The notes: a model not told the origin generated them from the sequence alone. Shown: positions 29,220 to 39,487, counted from the first letter of the stretch. The stretch is DNA of 64,000 bases from Sphingobacteriales bacterium (GCA_016219985.1 JACRJO010000021.1:1-64000); one strand, 5' to 3'. Translations and numbers: made by a program.

Positions 29220-29919
29220 ACAGACCTTTAAATATTAAATCAGGGTCTGCAAATATCCTGTTTTTAAGGTGTGAAGCCAAATAGACTATATCACCCCCGG
29301 TTAAAAGCACGTTAATGTTCCGGTATTTCTCCCGGTAGGCCTCAATGAAACCATCCATTTCCTTAGCCATACCCAGCACCACACCGGAGAGGATATTGGT
29401 GGTTGTATCATATCCCATCAGGGGTACATTATTGTCTGCTTTTACCAGGGGCAGTTTGGCTGTGTAATGGTTGAGGGATTTGAGCCGCATTTCCAGTCCG
29501 GGAGAAATGGCCCCGCCAATAAACTCATGGTATTTATTGATAAAATTATAAGTGACGCAGGAACCCATCCCGATCACGAGGTTATTATGCGTGGGATAAT
29601 AATGAATGGCTGCCGCCGTCAGCGCCAGCCTGTCGGCCCCGATGGTTTCGGGCTTGCCTACCGGTGTGGTAAACGCCACTTTGGTAAGGTGACTGAGTTT
29701 ATGGAAGCGGGTAGCAGAAGCCAGCAGGGTTTCGATATCCGGGTTATGATTGATCACGGAAGACAGGATGGACTTTTCCGGCCTGAAGGTATTGATCAGT
29801 GATTGTACTGTTTCCACCGCATCATCCGGCAATACAATAGCTTCCTTTATTTCCGCCCCGTGAAAGACCGCCACTTTTTTGCGGGTATTGCCGAAATCAA
29901 AGCAAAGGGTTGTTGACAT
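29191..29919 (-). CDS. coaX: Type III pantothenate kinase
   Basis: STTLCFDFGNTRKKVAVF, GADRLALTAAAIHYYP, VIGMGSCVTYNFI, GGAISPGLEMRLKSLNHYTAKLP. Confidence 0.93.
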   Translation of the reverse strand: MSTTLCFDFGNTRKKVAVFHGAEIKEAIVLPDDAVETVQSLINTFRPEKSILSSVINHNPDIETLLASATRFHKLSHLTKVAFTTPVGKPETIGADRLALTAAAIHYYPTHNNLVIGMGSCVTYNFINKYHEFIGGAISPGLEMRLKSLNHYTAKLPLVKADNNVPLMGYDTTTNILSGVVLGMAKEMDGFIEAYREKYRNINVLLTGGDIVYLASHLKNRIFADPDLIFKGLYATSELNNP

Positions 29920-30035
29920 GAATAGCAATTAGAGCGATAAAAATAGGACTTTAGCCGAAAACCGCTCCGTAACATTAAACAGTAACCCGTCCATCCCTTT
30001 GCAGTATTTCCGGACTGGTGACTGATATCCGCCCG

Positions 30036-31751
30036 TTATTTAAACCCAAAACTCAGGGCCTTTCTCCTCCGGTACTTGCCATTGCCGGTTTTAGTAAAGG
30101 GGGCGGTCCAGTCCTCACTCCTGCTTTTCAGGAAACCGCCTTCCGTATCATTCGCATAAAAGCGGGTAACCATATACCGGAAATAGAGGTGGTCAAATAT
30201 CCGGAAGTATTCACCGAGGTAAATATCCGCCACCCTTGTATTCCCTTTTATGATCAGCATATTTTCATCATTGCTGTCCGTTGAATTGCCGCTGAAATTG
30301 GCCGAGCCGGTAATCACCAGCGGGCTCTTGCTGAGGGGGTCCACCAGCATAAACTTGGTATGGATATACTGCACCACGCTTCCGTTGAAACCGGTGAGGG
30401 TTTCTTTGAGCCACTGGCCCCAGCCTTCTTCAATTTTCCCTCCCGGGGCGATGAACACATCCCCGTCCCCTTTGAAATGCTGAACATAGTCCATTCCTTT
30501 TTTTAAAATGATATCCGTGCCCTTTTTCTTCTGATCCGCTTCCTTGTCCTTATTCAGCGTTACATACCGGACACTGCTTTTTTTCCGGTCCAGTTCATCG
30601 AGGAAGAGCTTGTCAATATTGAAGGGCAGGGTGATATTCGCCAGCTTGTCCGCCTTGCTGAACGCTTTTACGTATTCGCCCAGCATATTCGTACTGGTCC
30701 TCGGACTGAAGATGACCTGCGTGCCCTCTTTTAGTTTGCTGAGATCAATATCCGGCTGCAGGGCTTCCACTTTCGTGGCCCATTCAGCGCCGGTCGGATC
30801 ATCCTGCAGGGCTTCCCAATAAGCGAGGTATTGGGCGGCGATACGGCTTTCCTTGATACAATGCCCCAGGTTGCTGTGCCCGAAGATCCCGCCTTCGGAA
30901 ATATTGGTGGAACCGGTATAGACTTCCTTCGCTTTTTTTTCCTTCAGCAGGATAAAAAATTTATTGTGGAAAATAGCATTGGAATGAGCCCGGGCAAAAG
31001 TAGTCTTCCGGTCATTGGGTTTAAAGCCCGCATTGAAAAGCGTGGTTTCATTGTCCTCCGTTTGCGATTCCCCTTTTTTGGCGCTGTAAATAATTTTCAC
31101 ATCCACTCCCCTTTTCTGAGCAGCTTTAAGTTCCTGCATCACGGGCAGGTAATCCAGTTCATAGAGAGCCACACGGAGTTTCCAGGTTTTGTCTTTAGCT
31201 TTTTTGATAAAGGCAATGATGGATTCATACAAGCCCCGGCTCAGCCAGCGGTAAATTTCTTTTTCCTTATCCGGTTGTTTATGCGGGGGTTTTGAACCAA
31301 ACTTCAGTGCATAGGCCTGGCTGGCGGCCACCCCGCGGTTAAAATAAATTTCATGCAGCGGATCCTCCAATTTTTCCGTTTCAATAATCACTTCCACGGC
31401 TTCGCCCTGTTTGAGGTTCTTGGGTTCCCCGTAAAGCGGCAGTACTTTGTACTTGTATTTCTGGCCCGGTTTTGCCGAAAAATCCGCCCAGGTAAAGGAT
31501 TGCACCGGGGCCTCCAGTGTACTGTAAAAACTGCCGGGCACGGGGTGTGGCACTACTTCCTTAAAAGGTTTATATCCCTTGAGCCAGTAAGATTCCTCGG
31601 GTTCATAATCCGAAGCATAGGCCGTACGGTGAATGGCAAAACCCAATAAGCCCTTAATGGCAGCAGGGCTGGCATCAAGTCCCAGGGTAATAACATGGTT
31701 ACCGGAAATCGCGTGCACACTGATTTTTCCGTTGTGTTTTCCTTTGCGCAT
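30036..31751 (-). CDS. Phospholipase D-like (HKD) family protein
   Basis: Two HKD-like motifs: FHNKFFILLKEKKAKEVYTGSTNIS and HTKFMLVDPLSKSPLVITGSANFS. Confidence 0.82.
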   Translation of the reverse strand: MRKGKHNGKISVHAISGNHVITLGLDASPAAIKGLLGFAIHRTAYASDYEPEESYWLKGYKPFKEVVPHPVPGSFYSTLEAPVQSFTWADFSAKPGQKYKYKVLPLYGEPKNLKQGEAVEVIIETEKLEDPLHEIYFNRGVAASQAYALKFGSKPPHKQPDKEKEIYRWLSRGLYESIIAFIKKAKDKTWKLRVALYELDYLPVMQELKAAQKRGVDVKIIYSAKKGESQTEDNETTLFNAGFKPNDRKTTFARAHSNAIFHNKFFILLKEKKAKEVYTGSTNISEGGIFGHSNLGHCIKESRIAAQYLAYWEALQDDPTGAEWATKVEALQPDIDLSKLKEGTQVIFSPRTSTNMLGEYVKAFSKADKLANITLPFNIDKLFLDELDRKKSSVRYVTLNKDKEADQKKKGTDIILKKGMDYVQHFKGDGDVFIAPGGKIEEGWGQWLKETLTGFNGSVVQYIHTKFMLVDPLSKSPLVITGSANFSGNSTDSNDENMLIIKGNTRVADIYLGEYFRIFDHLYFRYMVTRFYANDTEGGFLKSRSEDWTAPFTKTGNGKYRRRKALSFGFK

Positions 31752-32043
31752 GGTAAATAGGTTTACTGGTGGGGAATGCGGGAGCTATCAAATGTACAGT
31801 GCCGGAGGGGTGGATGCAATACTACTTTTGGGTTATTTTTTCCCTGGAAGGGGATTCAAAGGCGTGTATGCAAATTAATCATCAGGCATAAGGGGCTGAA
31901 TGGGAAATTTATCCCGCAGGTATGGACTCCGGTAGTTGGGGTGCTATTAGAAATGTTTTACCGGAAAACTGTCTTAATTGCCATGCAGATGAGTTGCACC
32001 AGGGAAACATAGCCTGGCAAGCAGCCAGCAATGGGTTGAAATG

Positions 32044-32418
32044 CTATGCAGCAACCACCCTCTTCCCAAACGGCATTAGCGATAATTCCACCAGTTTAAA
32101 ATGCTGCCGCCCCCAGGGAATGCCGATGATCGTAATGGATAAGAGCAGTCCCATTACGAGGTGAATGATGGCGGAAACCAAACCGCCACAAAGGATCCAG
32201 ACGATATTAGCGAGGATGGAAAGGCAGCCGGTATTGGATGAATCGCTCACCACTTTCAGACCAAAAGGCATTAATACAAAGCCGGCTAATTTGAAACATT
32301 GCAGTCCCCAGGGAATACCGATGATGGTAATACATAAAACCAGTCCCCCGAAAAAATAACAGAGAGCGGCAAAAAAACCGCCAAAGATCAGCCAGACGAG
32401 GTTACCTAATAAATTCAT
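32044..32418 (-). CDS. YccF domain-containing membrane protein
   Basis: NLVWLIFGGFFAALCYFFGGLVLCITIIGIPWGLQCFKLAGFVLMPFG, second copy ITIIGIPWGRQHFKLVELSLMPFG. Confidence 0.9.
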   Translation of the reverse strand: MNLLGNLVWLIFGGFFAALCYFFGGLVLCITIIGIPWGLQCFKLAGFVLMPFGLKVVSDSSNTGCLSILANIVWILCGGLVSAIIHLVMGLLLSITIIGIPWGRQHFKLVELSLMPFGKRVVAA

Positions 32419-32546
32419 GTTGTCATTCTTTTAAACCGGCCCTGGTGTTACCATTTTACTCTCCCAAATATACAATTAAGCCGGCCGGGTCCGTATCATT
32501 GTGCAGTTCTCATTCTTCCTGTACATTTATTCCGGGGAAAACCGGT

Positions 32547-33773
32547 ATGCCAGAAAATAAAATACTAATACTCGGGGGTTATGGACAAACAGGATTCGCT
32601 GCTGCGAAGCTCCTGTTGCAGGAAACAAATGTCAGCCTGGTGCTGGCCGGCCGGGATCTGACAAAGGCAAAGGCCGCGGCGGCTGAACTGAACAGGCCGT
32701 TGGCTGTGGAAAGGGCCGATGCTGTATATGCAGATGCCTCAGAACCGGCAACATTGGTACAGGCTTTCAAAGGCATGGACCTGGTATTGGTTACTTCCAG
32801 CACAGCCAGTTATACCCATACAATTGCAGGCGCCGCGCTGGAAGCCGGATGCGATTATATGGATATTCATTTCGGTCCCGCCGTGTACCGGCAATTGCAA
32901 ATGCAGGAAGAGCAGATCAAAAATAAGGGCCGCTGTTTTATCAGTGGCGGAGGCTTTCATCCCGGAATGCCGGCAATCATGACCCGGTACAGTGCGTTAT
33001 TCTTCGATGAACTACAGAAAGCAAGAACGGCCGGTCTCATGAAGATCGACTTCAGCACCTATAAAGCCAGTCCCTCCACCCGGCGTGAATTTGTGGAAGA
33101 ACTGGCGGATTTTAACCCGATGTACTACGAAGAAGGTCACTGGAAAAAAATGAATATGCTGACGGGCAGGGGTATGGCTAAAATTGATTTTGGAAACAAG
33201 TATGGCACCCATACATGCTCTCCGCTTTTCTTTGAGGAACTCAGGCCACTGCCGCAGTTATTTCCCACGCTTACCGATACCGGTTTCTATATTGCAGGTT
33301 TTAACGGGATCACGGATTACCTCGTTTTCCCTTTGGTAATGGGGGTACAGAAAATATTGCCCCGCCGTTTTAACGGAATACTTTCGCGGCTGATGGTATG
33401 GAGCATTAAGACCTTTACCCGGCCTCCTTACGGCTACCTCATGCGGCTTGAGGCCTCCGGTCTTAAAAATGGCCGGCCAAAAAATATACAGTTATCCATC
33501 AGCAGCACGGATCCTGCACTGATTACCGCTATACCGGTTGTAGCCTGCCTGAAGCAATACCTGCTGCAGAAAAAACCTGTTCCCGGTTTGTTTTTACAGG
33601 GACTGTTTGCAGAACCCTTGCAGTTTATTGAGGATTGCCGGAAAATGGGGCTTCCGGTGGAAATACGGGAGAACGGGGGGGAAGAAAAGAACCCTGCCTC
33701 GCCTTGCGGCGGGCAAGGCGGGCAAGAAGCCAAGATCACAAGATCCCTGCCTACCGGACAGGCAGGCAAATAA
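32547..33773 (+). CDS. Saccharopine dehydrogenase-like NAD(P)-binding protein
   Basis: NKILILGGYGQTGFAAAKLLLQETNVSLVLAGRDLTKAKAAAAEL; C-terminal tail derived from repeat DNA. Confidence 0.8.
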   Translation: MPENKILILGGYGQTGFAAAKLLLQETNVSLVLAGRDLTKAKAAAAELNRPLAVERADAVYADASEPATLVQAFKGMDLVLVTSSTASYTHTIAGAALEAGCDYMDIHFGPAVYRQLQMQEEQIKNKGRCFISGGGFHPGMPAIMTRYSALFFDELQKARTAGLMKIDFSTYKASPSTRREFVEELADFNPMYYEEGHWKKMNMLTGRGMAKIDFGNKYGTHTCSPLFFEELRPLPQLFPTLTDTGFYIAGFNGITDYLVFPLVMGVQKILPRRFNGILSRLMVWSIKTFTRPPYGYLMRLEASGLKNGRPKNIQLSISSTDPALITAIPVVACLKQYLLQKKPVPGLFLQGLFAEPLQFIEDCRKMGLPVEIRENGGEEKNPASPCGGQGGQEAKITRSLPTGQAGK

Positions 33774-33777
33774 TAAT

Positions 33778-33892
33778 CAAATCTCAAATCATAATCAAAT
33801 TCCAAAATAAAAGCACCAATCCCCACCCCGAAGCTCCTCAGGAGGAATTGGTGCTTTTTTGAATTTATTATTTGAGGCTTATTTGAGATTTG
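33778..33892. repeat. Nested palindromic element enclosing a terminator-like hairpin
   Basis: Outer 12-bp perfect arms CAAATCTCAAAT / ATTTGAGATTTG; inner arms AAAAGCACCAAT / ATTGGTGCTTTT. Confidence 0.85.
33809..33860 (+). terminator. Intrinsic terminator-like hairpin
   Basis: AAAAGCACCAAT ... ATTGGTGCTTTTTT, with internal CTCCTcAGGAG. Confidence 0.7.
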
Positions 33893-33896
33893 ATCC

Positions 33897-34262
33897 TTAG
33901 TGCTTTTTTGGGTCTTCGGTTCTTGGCTTCTTGGTTCTTTTCCTTGAGAGCAGTGTCTTCAGCCGCTCACTCGCCTTATCAATCCCCGCCTGTATCGTAC
34001 TGTCAATTTTTTCTCCCGCATAGCCCGTCAGCCGTTTGCTGAGATAGGCGGCGCCGGCATTGACAAGCCCGCTGACCAACCCCTTGTCATCGGATTTTTC
34101 ATGGGTAAACTCAGCTATTTTACTACGAAGAAAATTACCCGGCTTCAGGTCTTCTTTCAGCGTTGTCCAGCTTTCTTTCAGTTTCTTCTCCTGCTCCAGT
34201 TGCTGCACCCGCAAGCGGAGTTTTTCCCGTTCGATATCTTTTATGTGTTTAATCTTTTTCAT
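33897..34262 (-). CDS. Hypothetical coiled-coil / amphipathic protein
   Basis: MKKIKHIKDIEREKLRLRVQQLEQEKKLKESW..; overlaps the adjacent holin-like gene. Confidence 0.6.
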   Translation of the reverse strand: MKKIKHIKDIEREKLRLRVQQLEQEKKLKESWTTLKEDLKPGNFLRSKIAEFTHEKSDDKGLVSGLVNAGAAYLSKRLTGYAGEKIDSTIQAGIDKASERLKTLLSRKRTKKPRTEDPKKH

Positions 34263-34614
34263 CTTCTTCGGCTGAATCAAACATGGCTTCAATCAGGGCA
34301 TTCATGATCGGGATACGAAGCAGGCGGTCCCGGGCCAGCCAGAGGATCATACCCAGTAAGAGAACCAGCCCGGCCACTACGAGGAAGCCCAGCCAGGCGC
34401 TGCCCAGCCATTGCCCGATCAGCAGGGCGCCTGCCACACAGAGTAATACGAGGAATAAAAAGAACACCAGGGCCGACATCAGCATAGCAATCATCATAGC
34501 GGCCAATTTGGATACTTTTTCCGCTAATGACAGCTTTGCCTGCGATACCCTGGTGTTTACGTACGCTTTGAGCTGGTCGGCTAATGACTCGAATTTTCTG
34601 AACTCTTCTGACAT
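34249..34614 (-). CDS. Phage holin superfamily III / DUF1469-like membrane protein
   Basis: LKAYVNTRVSQAKLSLAEKVSKLAAMMIAMLMSALVFFLFLVLLCVAGALLIGQWLG. Confidence 0.75.
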   Translation of the reverse strand: MSEEFRKFESLADQLKAYVNTRVSQAKLSLAEKVSKLAAMMIAMLMSALVFFLFLVLLCVAGALLIGQWLGSAWLGFLVVAGLVLLLGMILWLARDRLLRIPIMNALIEAMFDSAEEDEKD

Positions 34615-34640
34615 GATGGGTTAATTAGGCATTTATCCTG

Positions 34641-34865
34641 TCAGCTCACTTCTTCGAGCTCGCCGTTTACCCGGCTGAGGTGCTCTTCCATTTTTTCCTT
34701 GCCGGCTTTTACCCTGTTTTTGAACTTTTCGGCGATTTTTTTACCGTTCTCTGCGATTTTTTGACGGGTGTTAACGCCTTTGTCAGGGGCAAATAACACA
34801 CCCAATATACCACCAATAGCCATTCCGGCTCCAAGCGCAATCAGGATTTTAGATGTGTTTTTCAT
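34641..34865 (-). CDS. YtxH domain-containing protein
   Basis: MKNTSKILIALGAGMAIGGILGVLFAPDKGVNTRQKIAENGKKIAEKFKNRVKAGKEKMEE. Confidence 0.85.
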   Translation of the reverse strand: MKNTSKILIALGAGMAIGGILGVLFAPDKGVNTRQKIAENGKKIAEKFKNRVKAGKEKMEEHLSRVNGELEEVS

Positions 34866-35327
34866 TTGTTTTGAGTTTGCAATTAAGAAATCAATTTGTT
34901 TACTCCTAATATAGTTCATAAACCGGGCCAGAACTATGAGGTAGTTCATAACTGGCCTTGAGCAAGGTCACCGGAACCCCCTGTTCTGAAGGTGGACATT
35001 GCGAAATGGCCCCAAATCTTGATACCCGGGATGGCAATCTTATAAACCCGTAGCTGCCAATTTTTTATATATAGCCTGACAGAATTGACTTTTTGACGGA
35101 ATGGCTGGTATATACTATTGATATGTCGCCCCATGGGGCTATCGATTTATCCTCCGCAGCCCTTCCTTTCGGCAGGCCGGCTTCGCGAAGTGTGTTACCA
35201 ACTCCCGACAATGGACTCCGACTCCTGCCTCCTGACTCCCGACTGTCTTTCTGTCCGTCACCCCGCTTTGGCCCAATCTTGGTACTTTCACGCCCACTAT
35301 TACAAACCAGCAAAATTTTAACTCGTT

Positions 35328-37211
35328 ATGGTACAGGAAAAAGGCACGATTTCGATCAATACCGAGAACATCTTCCCGATCATTAAAAAATTTCTCTATT
35401 CCGATCACGAAATTTTCCTCCGTGAACTGGTGAGCAATGCCGTGGATGCCACCCAAAAGATCAAACGCCTGGGCTCCCTGGGGCATTATAACCAGGAATT
35501 AGGCGAACTGAAGATCCGGGTGGCGGTGGACCCGGAGGCCAAAACAATCAGGATCTCCGACAATGGGATCGGGATGACGGCTGAAGAAATCAAAAAATAC
35601 ATCAACCAGGTGGCTTTCTCCGGCGCCACCGAGTTCATGGAAAAGTTCAAGGAAGCCAATGACGCCAACGAGATCATCGGCCGCTTCGGGCTCGGTTTCT
35701 ACTCCGCTTTCATGGTTTCTGAAAAAGTGGAGATCCAGACCCTTTCTTACCAGGAGGGCGCGGCCCCGGCCCGCTGGACCTGCGATGGCAGCACCGAATT
35801 TGAGATCACGGATGGCAGCCGGACCGAAAGAGGAACGGATGTGATCCTTTACCTCAATGAGGACTCCACGGAATTTCTCGATAAACACCGAATCCAGTCG
35901 ATCCTCGATAAATACGCCAAATTCCTGCCCGTACCGGTGCTATTTGGTACCAAAACGGAATCTGAACCGGATGGCGAGGATGAAAACGGCAAACCCAAAT
36001 ACAAGAGCGTTGAGGTTGATAATATCATCAACAATACCAACCCGATCTGGACCAAGGCGCCGGGTGAGCTGAAGGATGAGGACTACCTGAACTTTTACCA
36101 GGAACTCTACCCCTTCCAGGAGGAACCCCTGTTCTGGATCCACCTGAATGTGGATTACCCGTTCAACCTGACCGGGGTACTCTATTTTCCCAAACTGAAA
36201 AATGATTTTGAAGTCCAGAAGAACAAGATCAAACTCTTCAGCCGCCAGGTTTTTATTACCGATGAAGTGAAGGATATCGTCCCCGAGTTTTTATTGCTGC
36301 TGCATGGCGTGATCGACTCCCCCGATATCCCGCTGAATGTGAGCCGCTCTTTCCTGCAAAGCGACAGCAATGTAAAAAAGATCAACAGCTATATCAGCCG
36401 CAAAGTGGCGGAGAAACTGGCCGAACTCTTCAAAAAGGACCGCAAAGCCTATGAGCAGAAATGGAGCGATATCGGCCTCTTTGTAAAATACGGGGCGATC
36501 AGCGATGAAAAATTCTATGAAAAAGCGAAGGAATTCATCCTGCTCAGCAATACCCAAAAAGAAAATTATACGCTGGAAGAATACCAGGCGAAAGTTAAGG
36601 ACTTCCAGACTGATAAGAACGGGCAACTGGTTTATCTCTATACTGCGGATGCCGAACACCAGCACAGCTATATCGCGGCCGCGGAGAAGAAAAACTATGA
36701 TGTGCTGGTTATGAATTCTCCCATCGACACCCATTTCATCCATCACCTCGAAATGAAACTGGAAAAAACCTCGCTGAAGCGGGTGGATGCCGATGTGCTG
36801 GACAAACTGATCGAAAAAGAAGATGCCGAAAAGCACAGCCTGAGCACAGAAGAATCAGACCGGCTCAAAGCTATTTTTGATAAGGCGATTAATAATCCCT
36901 CTATGAAAGTGGAAGTGGAGAGCGGGGCTGCAGACAGTTTCCCGGTCAGCATCACCATGGAAGAATGGATGCGCCGGATGAAAGACATGAGCAAACTGGG
37001 CGGCGGTATGAATTTCTATGGCGCCATGCCCGATCAGTATAAAGTGGCGATCAATGGCAACCACAAACTGATCAGTAAAATCTTAACGGCTGACGAAGCT
37101 CAGCAGACCGTACTCGCCAAACAGGCATTCGACCTGGCCTTACTGGCACAGGGCATGCTGAAAGGCGCGGACCTGACGGCTTTTGTGGAGCGGAGCGTGG
37201 AGGTATTGTAA
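35328..37211 (+). CDS. htpG: Molecular chaperone HtpG (Hsp90)
   Basis: FLRELVSNAVDATQKIKRL, IRISDNGIGMTAEEI, GRFGLGFYSAFMVSEKVEI, GVIDSPDIPLNVSRSFLQ. Confidence 0.97.
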   Translation: MVQEKGTISINTENIFPIIKKFLYSDHEIFLRELVSNAVDATQKIKRLGSLGHYNQELGELKIRVAVDPEAKTIRISDNGIGMTAEEIKKYINQVAFSGATEFMEKFKEANDANEIIGRFGLGFYSAFMVSEKVEIQTLSYQEGAAPARWTCDGSTEFEITDGSRTERGTDVILYLNEDSTEFLDKHRIQSILDKYAKFLPVPVLFGTKTESEPDGEDENGKPKYKSVEVDNIINNTNPIWTKAPGELKDEDYLNFYQELYPFQEEPLFWIHLNVDYPFNLTGVLYFPKLKNDFEVQKNKIKLFSRQVFITDEVKDIVPEFLLLLHGVIDSPDIPLNVSRSFLQSDSNVKKINSYISRKVAEKLAELFKKDRKAYEQKWSDIGLFVKYGAISDEKFYEKAKEFILLSNTQKENYTLEEYQAKVKDFQTDKNGQLVYLYTADAEHQHSYIAAAEKKNYDVLVMNSPIDTHFIHHLEMKLEKTSLKRVDADVLDKLIEKEDAEKHSLSTEESDRLKAIFDKAINNPSMKVEVESGAADSFPVSITMEEWMRRMKDMSKLGGGMNFYGAMPDQYKVAINGNHKLISKILTADEAQQTVLAKQAFDLALLAQGMLKGADLTAFVERSVEVL

Positions 37212-37310
37212 GATTTTGTAAAGTCATATAAGTCAAATGGGTCCAGGAGTTATCTGTGGCCCATTTGATTTTTATACCCCTTCAGTCTCATTTGACTATT
37301 TTTGGCCTCT

Positions 37311-38147
37311 ATGCCCCTCTACCTCTGCTCCCTCAATTCCGGCAGCAATGCCAACTGTTACTATATCGGTAACCGCGAGGAAGCGGTATTGATCGATACC
37401 GGTCTCAGCTGCCGCGAAACCGAACGCCGGATGCGGCAACGGGACCTGGAGATGGGAAAAGTGAAAGCTATTTTTATCTCCCATGAACATTCCGATCATA
37501 TCACGGGTATGACGGGACTATCCAAAAAATACCATATTCCCGTTTATATCACCAACGGCACTTTTGTAAACAGCAATATGCCGATGGAGGAAGACCTGCT
37601 CTGCTCCTTCAAACATGCCAGCCCGGTCAGGATCGGCGCACTGACCATCACGCCTTTTAAAAAAAGTCATGATGCGGCCGACCCGCACAGCTTTATGGTC
37701 TCGGGTCATGGCGTGAATGTGGGCGTGATCACTGATATCGGGTATGCCTGCAAACGGGTGATCAAATACTTCGGCCAATGCCATGCCGCCTTTCTTGAAT
37801 CGAATTATTGCCCGGATATGCTCCGCAATGGTTCGTATCCCTATCCTTTACAAAAAAGGATCAGCGGGGACGACGGACACCTGTCCAATCACCAGGCACT
37901 TGAACTCTTTCAGCAGTACCGTTCACCTGAGCTGGAATTATTGATCCTGTCCCATCTTTCCAAAAACAATAATTCCCCGGAGACTGTCGAAAAATTGTTT
38001 GCCCCCCATGCAGATGATACCACGATCGTCGTGGCTTCCCGTTATGAAGCGGGAGAAGTGTTTTGTATTGAAGACAAACTGATGCAGGAAGTAATAAAAG
38101 AAAAAAAGAAGATGGTCAAAAACCAGCAGCAGCTCTCCCTCTTCTGA
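37311..38147 (+). CDS. MBL-fold metallo-hydrolase (YycJ/WalJ-like)
   Basis: MPLYLCSLNSGSNANCYYIG..VLIDTGLSCRETERRM..IFISHEHSDHITGM; ATG at 37311. Confidence 0.88.
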   Translation: MPLYLCSLNSGSNANCYYIGNREEAVLIDTGLSCRETERRMRQRDLEMGKVKAIFISHEHSDHITGMTGLSKKYHIPVYITNGTFVNSNMPMEEDLLCSFKHASPVRIGALTITPFKKSHDAADPHSFMVSGHGVNVGVITDIGYACKRVIKYFGQCHAAFLESNYCPDMLRNGSYPYPLQKRISGDDGHLSNHQALELFQQYRSPELELLILSHLSKNNNSPETVEKLFAPHADDTTIVVASRYEAGEVFCIEDKLMQEVIKEKKKMVKNQQQLSLF

Positions 38148-38216
38148 GCCACTACCCAATAAGCCGCTCCCCGCTTTAAACCCTGACACCCCACACCTCA
38201 CACCTGACACCCTTTT

Positions 38217-38864
38217 CTAAGGCGCCAACCGCTCCGTTTTCCACCCCCCCTTTTCATCCGGTGTATATAAGATCCGGTCATGCATCCGGCTCGGACGGCC
38301 CTGCCAGAATTCGATCTTCATCGGTTTTACGCGGTAACCGCCCCAGTGCGGCGGTTTCGGGATATGCCCGTGCTTGAACCGTTCGGCATAGTATTCAAAA
38401 GTTTCTTTCAGCCAGGCTTTGCCGGCCACCACCATACTCTGCGGGGAGGCCCAGGCGCCGATCTTGCTGCCATCCGGGCGGCTGTCGAAATAATCAATGC
38501 TCTCTTTCATTGAGATCTTTTCCGCCATCCCGTTGATCCGCACCTGGCGCTCGAGTTCTTTCCAGAAAAACAATAAACAGCAGTTCCCGTTGAAATCAAG
38601 CTGTTTGCTCTTGGCGCTGTTGTAATTGGTAAAAAAAACAAACCCCTTCTCATCAAATGCTTTGAGCAGGACCGTCCGGGCTTCGGGCATCCCGTCATGA
38701 CCGGTGGTGGCCAGGGTCATCGCATTCATTTCCTCAATCTGGGATTGGGCCGCATCGTCCCACCATTTTTCAAACTGAACAACAGGTGATGGCGCCACTT
38801 CATCCTCGTTCAGGGCGTGCAGGGTATAGTCTTTGCGCAATTGCGCTATTTCTTCGGGTTTCAT
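38217..38864 (-). CDS. pdxH: Pyridoxamine 5'-phosphate oxidase
   Basis: NAMTLATTGHDGMPEARTVLLKAFDEKGFVFFTNYNSAKSKQL, FWQGRPSRMHDRILYT. Confidence 0.95.
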   Translation of the reverse strand: MKPEEIAQLRKDYTLHALNEDEVAPSPVVQFEKWWDDAAQSQIEEMNAMTLATTGHDGMPEARTVLLKAFDEKGFVFFTNYNSAKSKQLDFNGNCCLLFFWKELERQVRINGMAEKISMKESIDYFDSRPDGSKIGAWASPQSMVVAGKAWLKETFEYYAERFKHGHIPKPPHWGGYRVKPMKIEFWQGRPSRMHDRILYTPDEKGGWKTERLAP

Positions 38865-38884
38865 AATGCAAATTTAATCCTGAT

Positions 38885-39406
38885 TCAGATTGACTTTATT
38901 TTTTGTCTTATCAAATAAACGATACCGGCCATAAGTCCAACTAATCCGCCTAAATAACTGGAATTGTGGATTGATCCAACCACAATAAAATTTTTCCGGT
39001 CAATCGTATCATCCGGAATCCACCAGTTAACTCCTGTTGTCGCCAGGTAATATTTCCCATACAGAAATCCCAACAAGCCTGCAAGAGCTGCTGTACAAAA
39101 CACCAGGAAAACCGCCTTTGATATTGATTTTCTCATTATCCGAAAATCACCAAATATTAGCCCTGTTAAACCAAGCCCAAGTCCAATGAAGGTCCCTGTC
39201 CACCAGGTTGCCAGGAAACCAATAACGGCCACTGTTTGCCTATGGCCACCGAAATCTGACGGACCAAATCCAAACTGTATATACTTAAACTTTGTAAAAT
39301 ATTCGGGAGAAATGGAATAGGTCACCTGGTCATGCAAAATACCATACACCCCGGCCAATAGCTGGCAAATAAAAACAGTTGCTGCAAATACCCCGAATTT
39401 TCGCAT
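38885..39406 (-). CDS. Hypothetical membrane protein
   Basis: Four hydrophobic segments; no family recognised. Confidence 0.6.
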   Translation of the reverse strand: MRKFGVFAATVFICQLLAGVYGILHDQVTYSISPEYFTKFKYIQFGFGPSDFGGHRQTVAVIGFLATWWTGTFIGLGLGLTGLIFGDFRIMRKSISKAVFLVFCTAALAGLLGFLYGKYYLATTGVNWWIPDDTIDRKNFIVVGSIHNSSYLGGLVGLMAGIVYLIRQKIKSI

Positions 39407-39487
39407 GAAGCGAATTTACCTTAAGAAGGTCTATAATAAAAACCGGGAAAAACCAGGCAGCAGTAAATAAACCAAGCCAGTACTTGG

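Noticed and set aside
31776-32012. 78-aa ORF in the 31.76-32.04 kb gap
   Set aside because: No similarity or compositional support; overlapping alternative ORFs of equal length.
34249-34865. Holin-like gene as prophage evidence
   Set aside because: Neighbours are YtxH-type and coiled-coil proteins, with no phage structural or lysis genes; likely an envelope or stress cassette.
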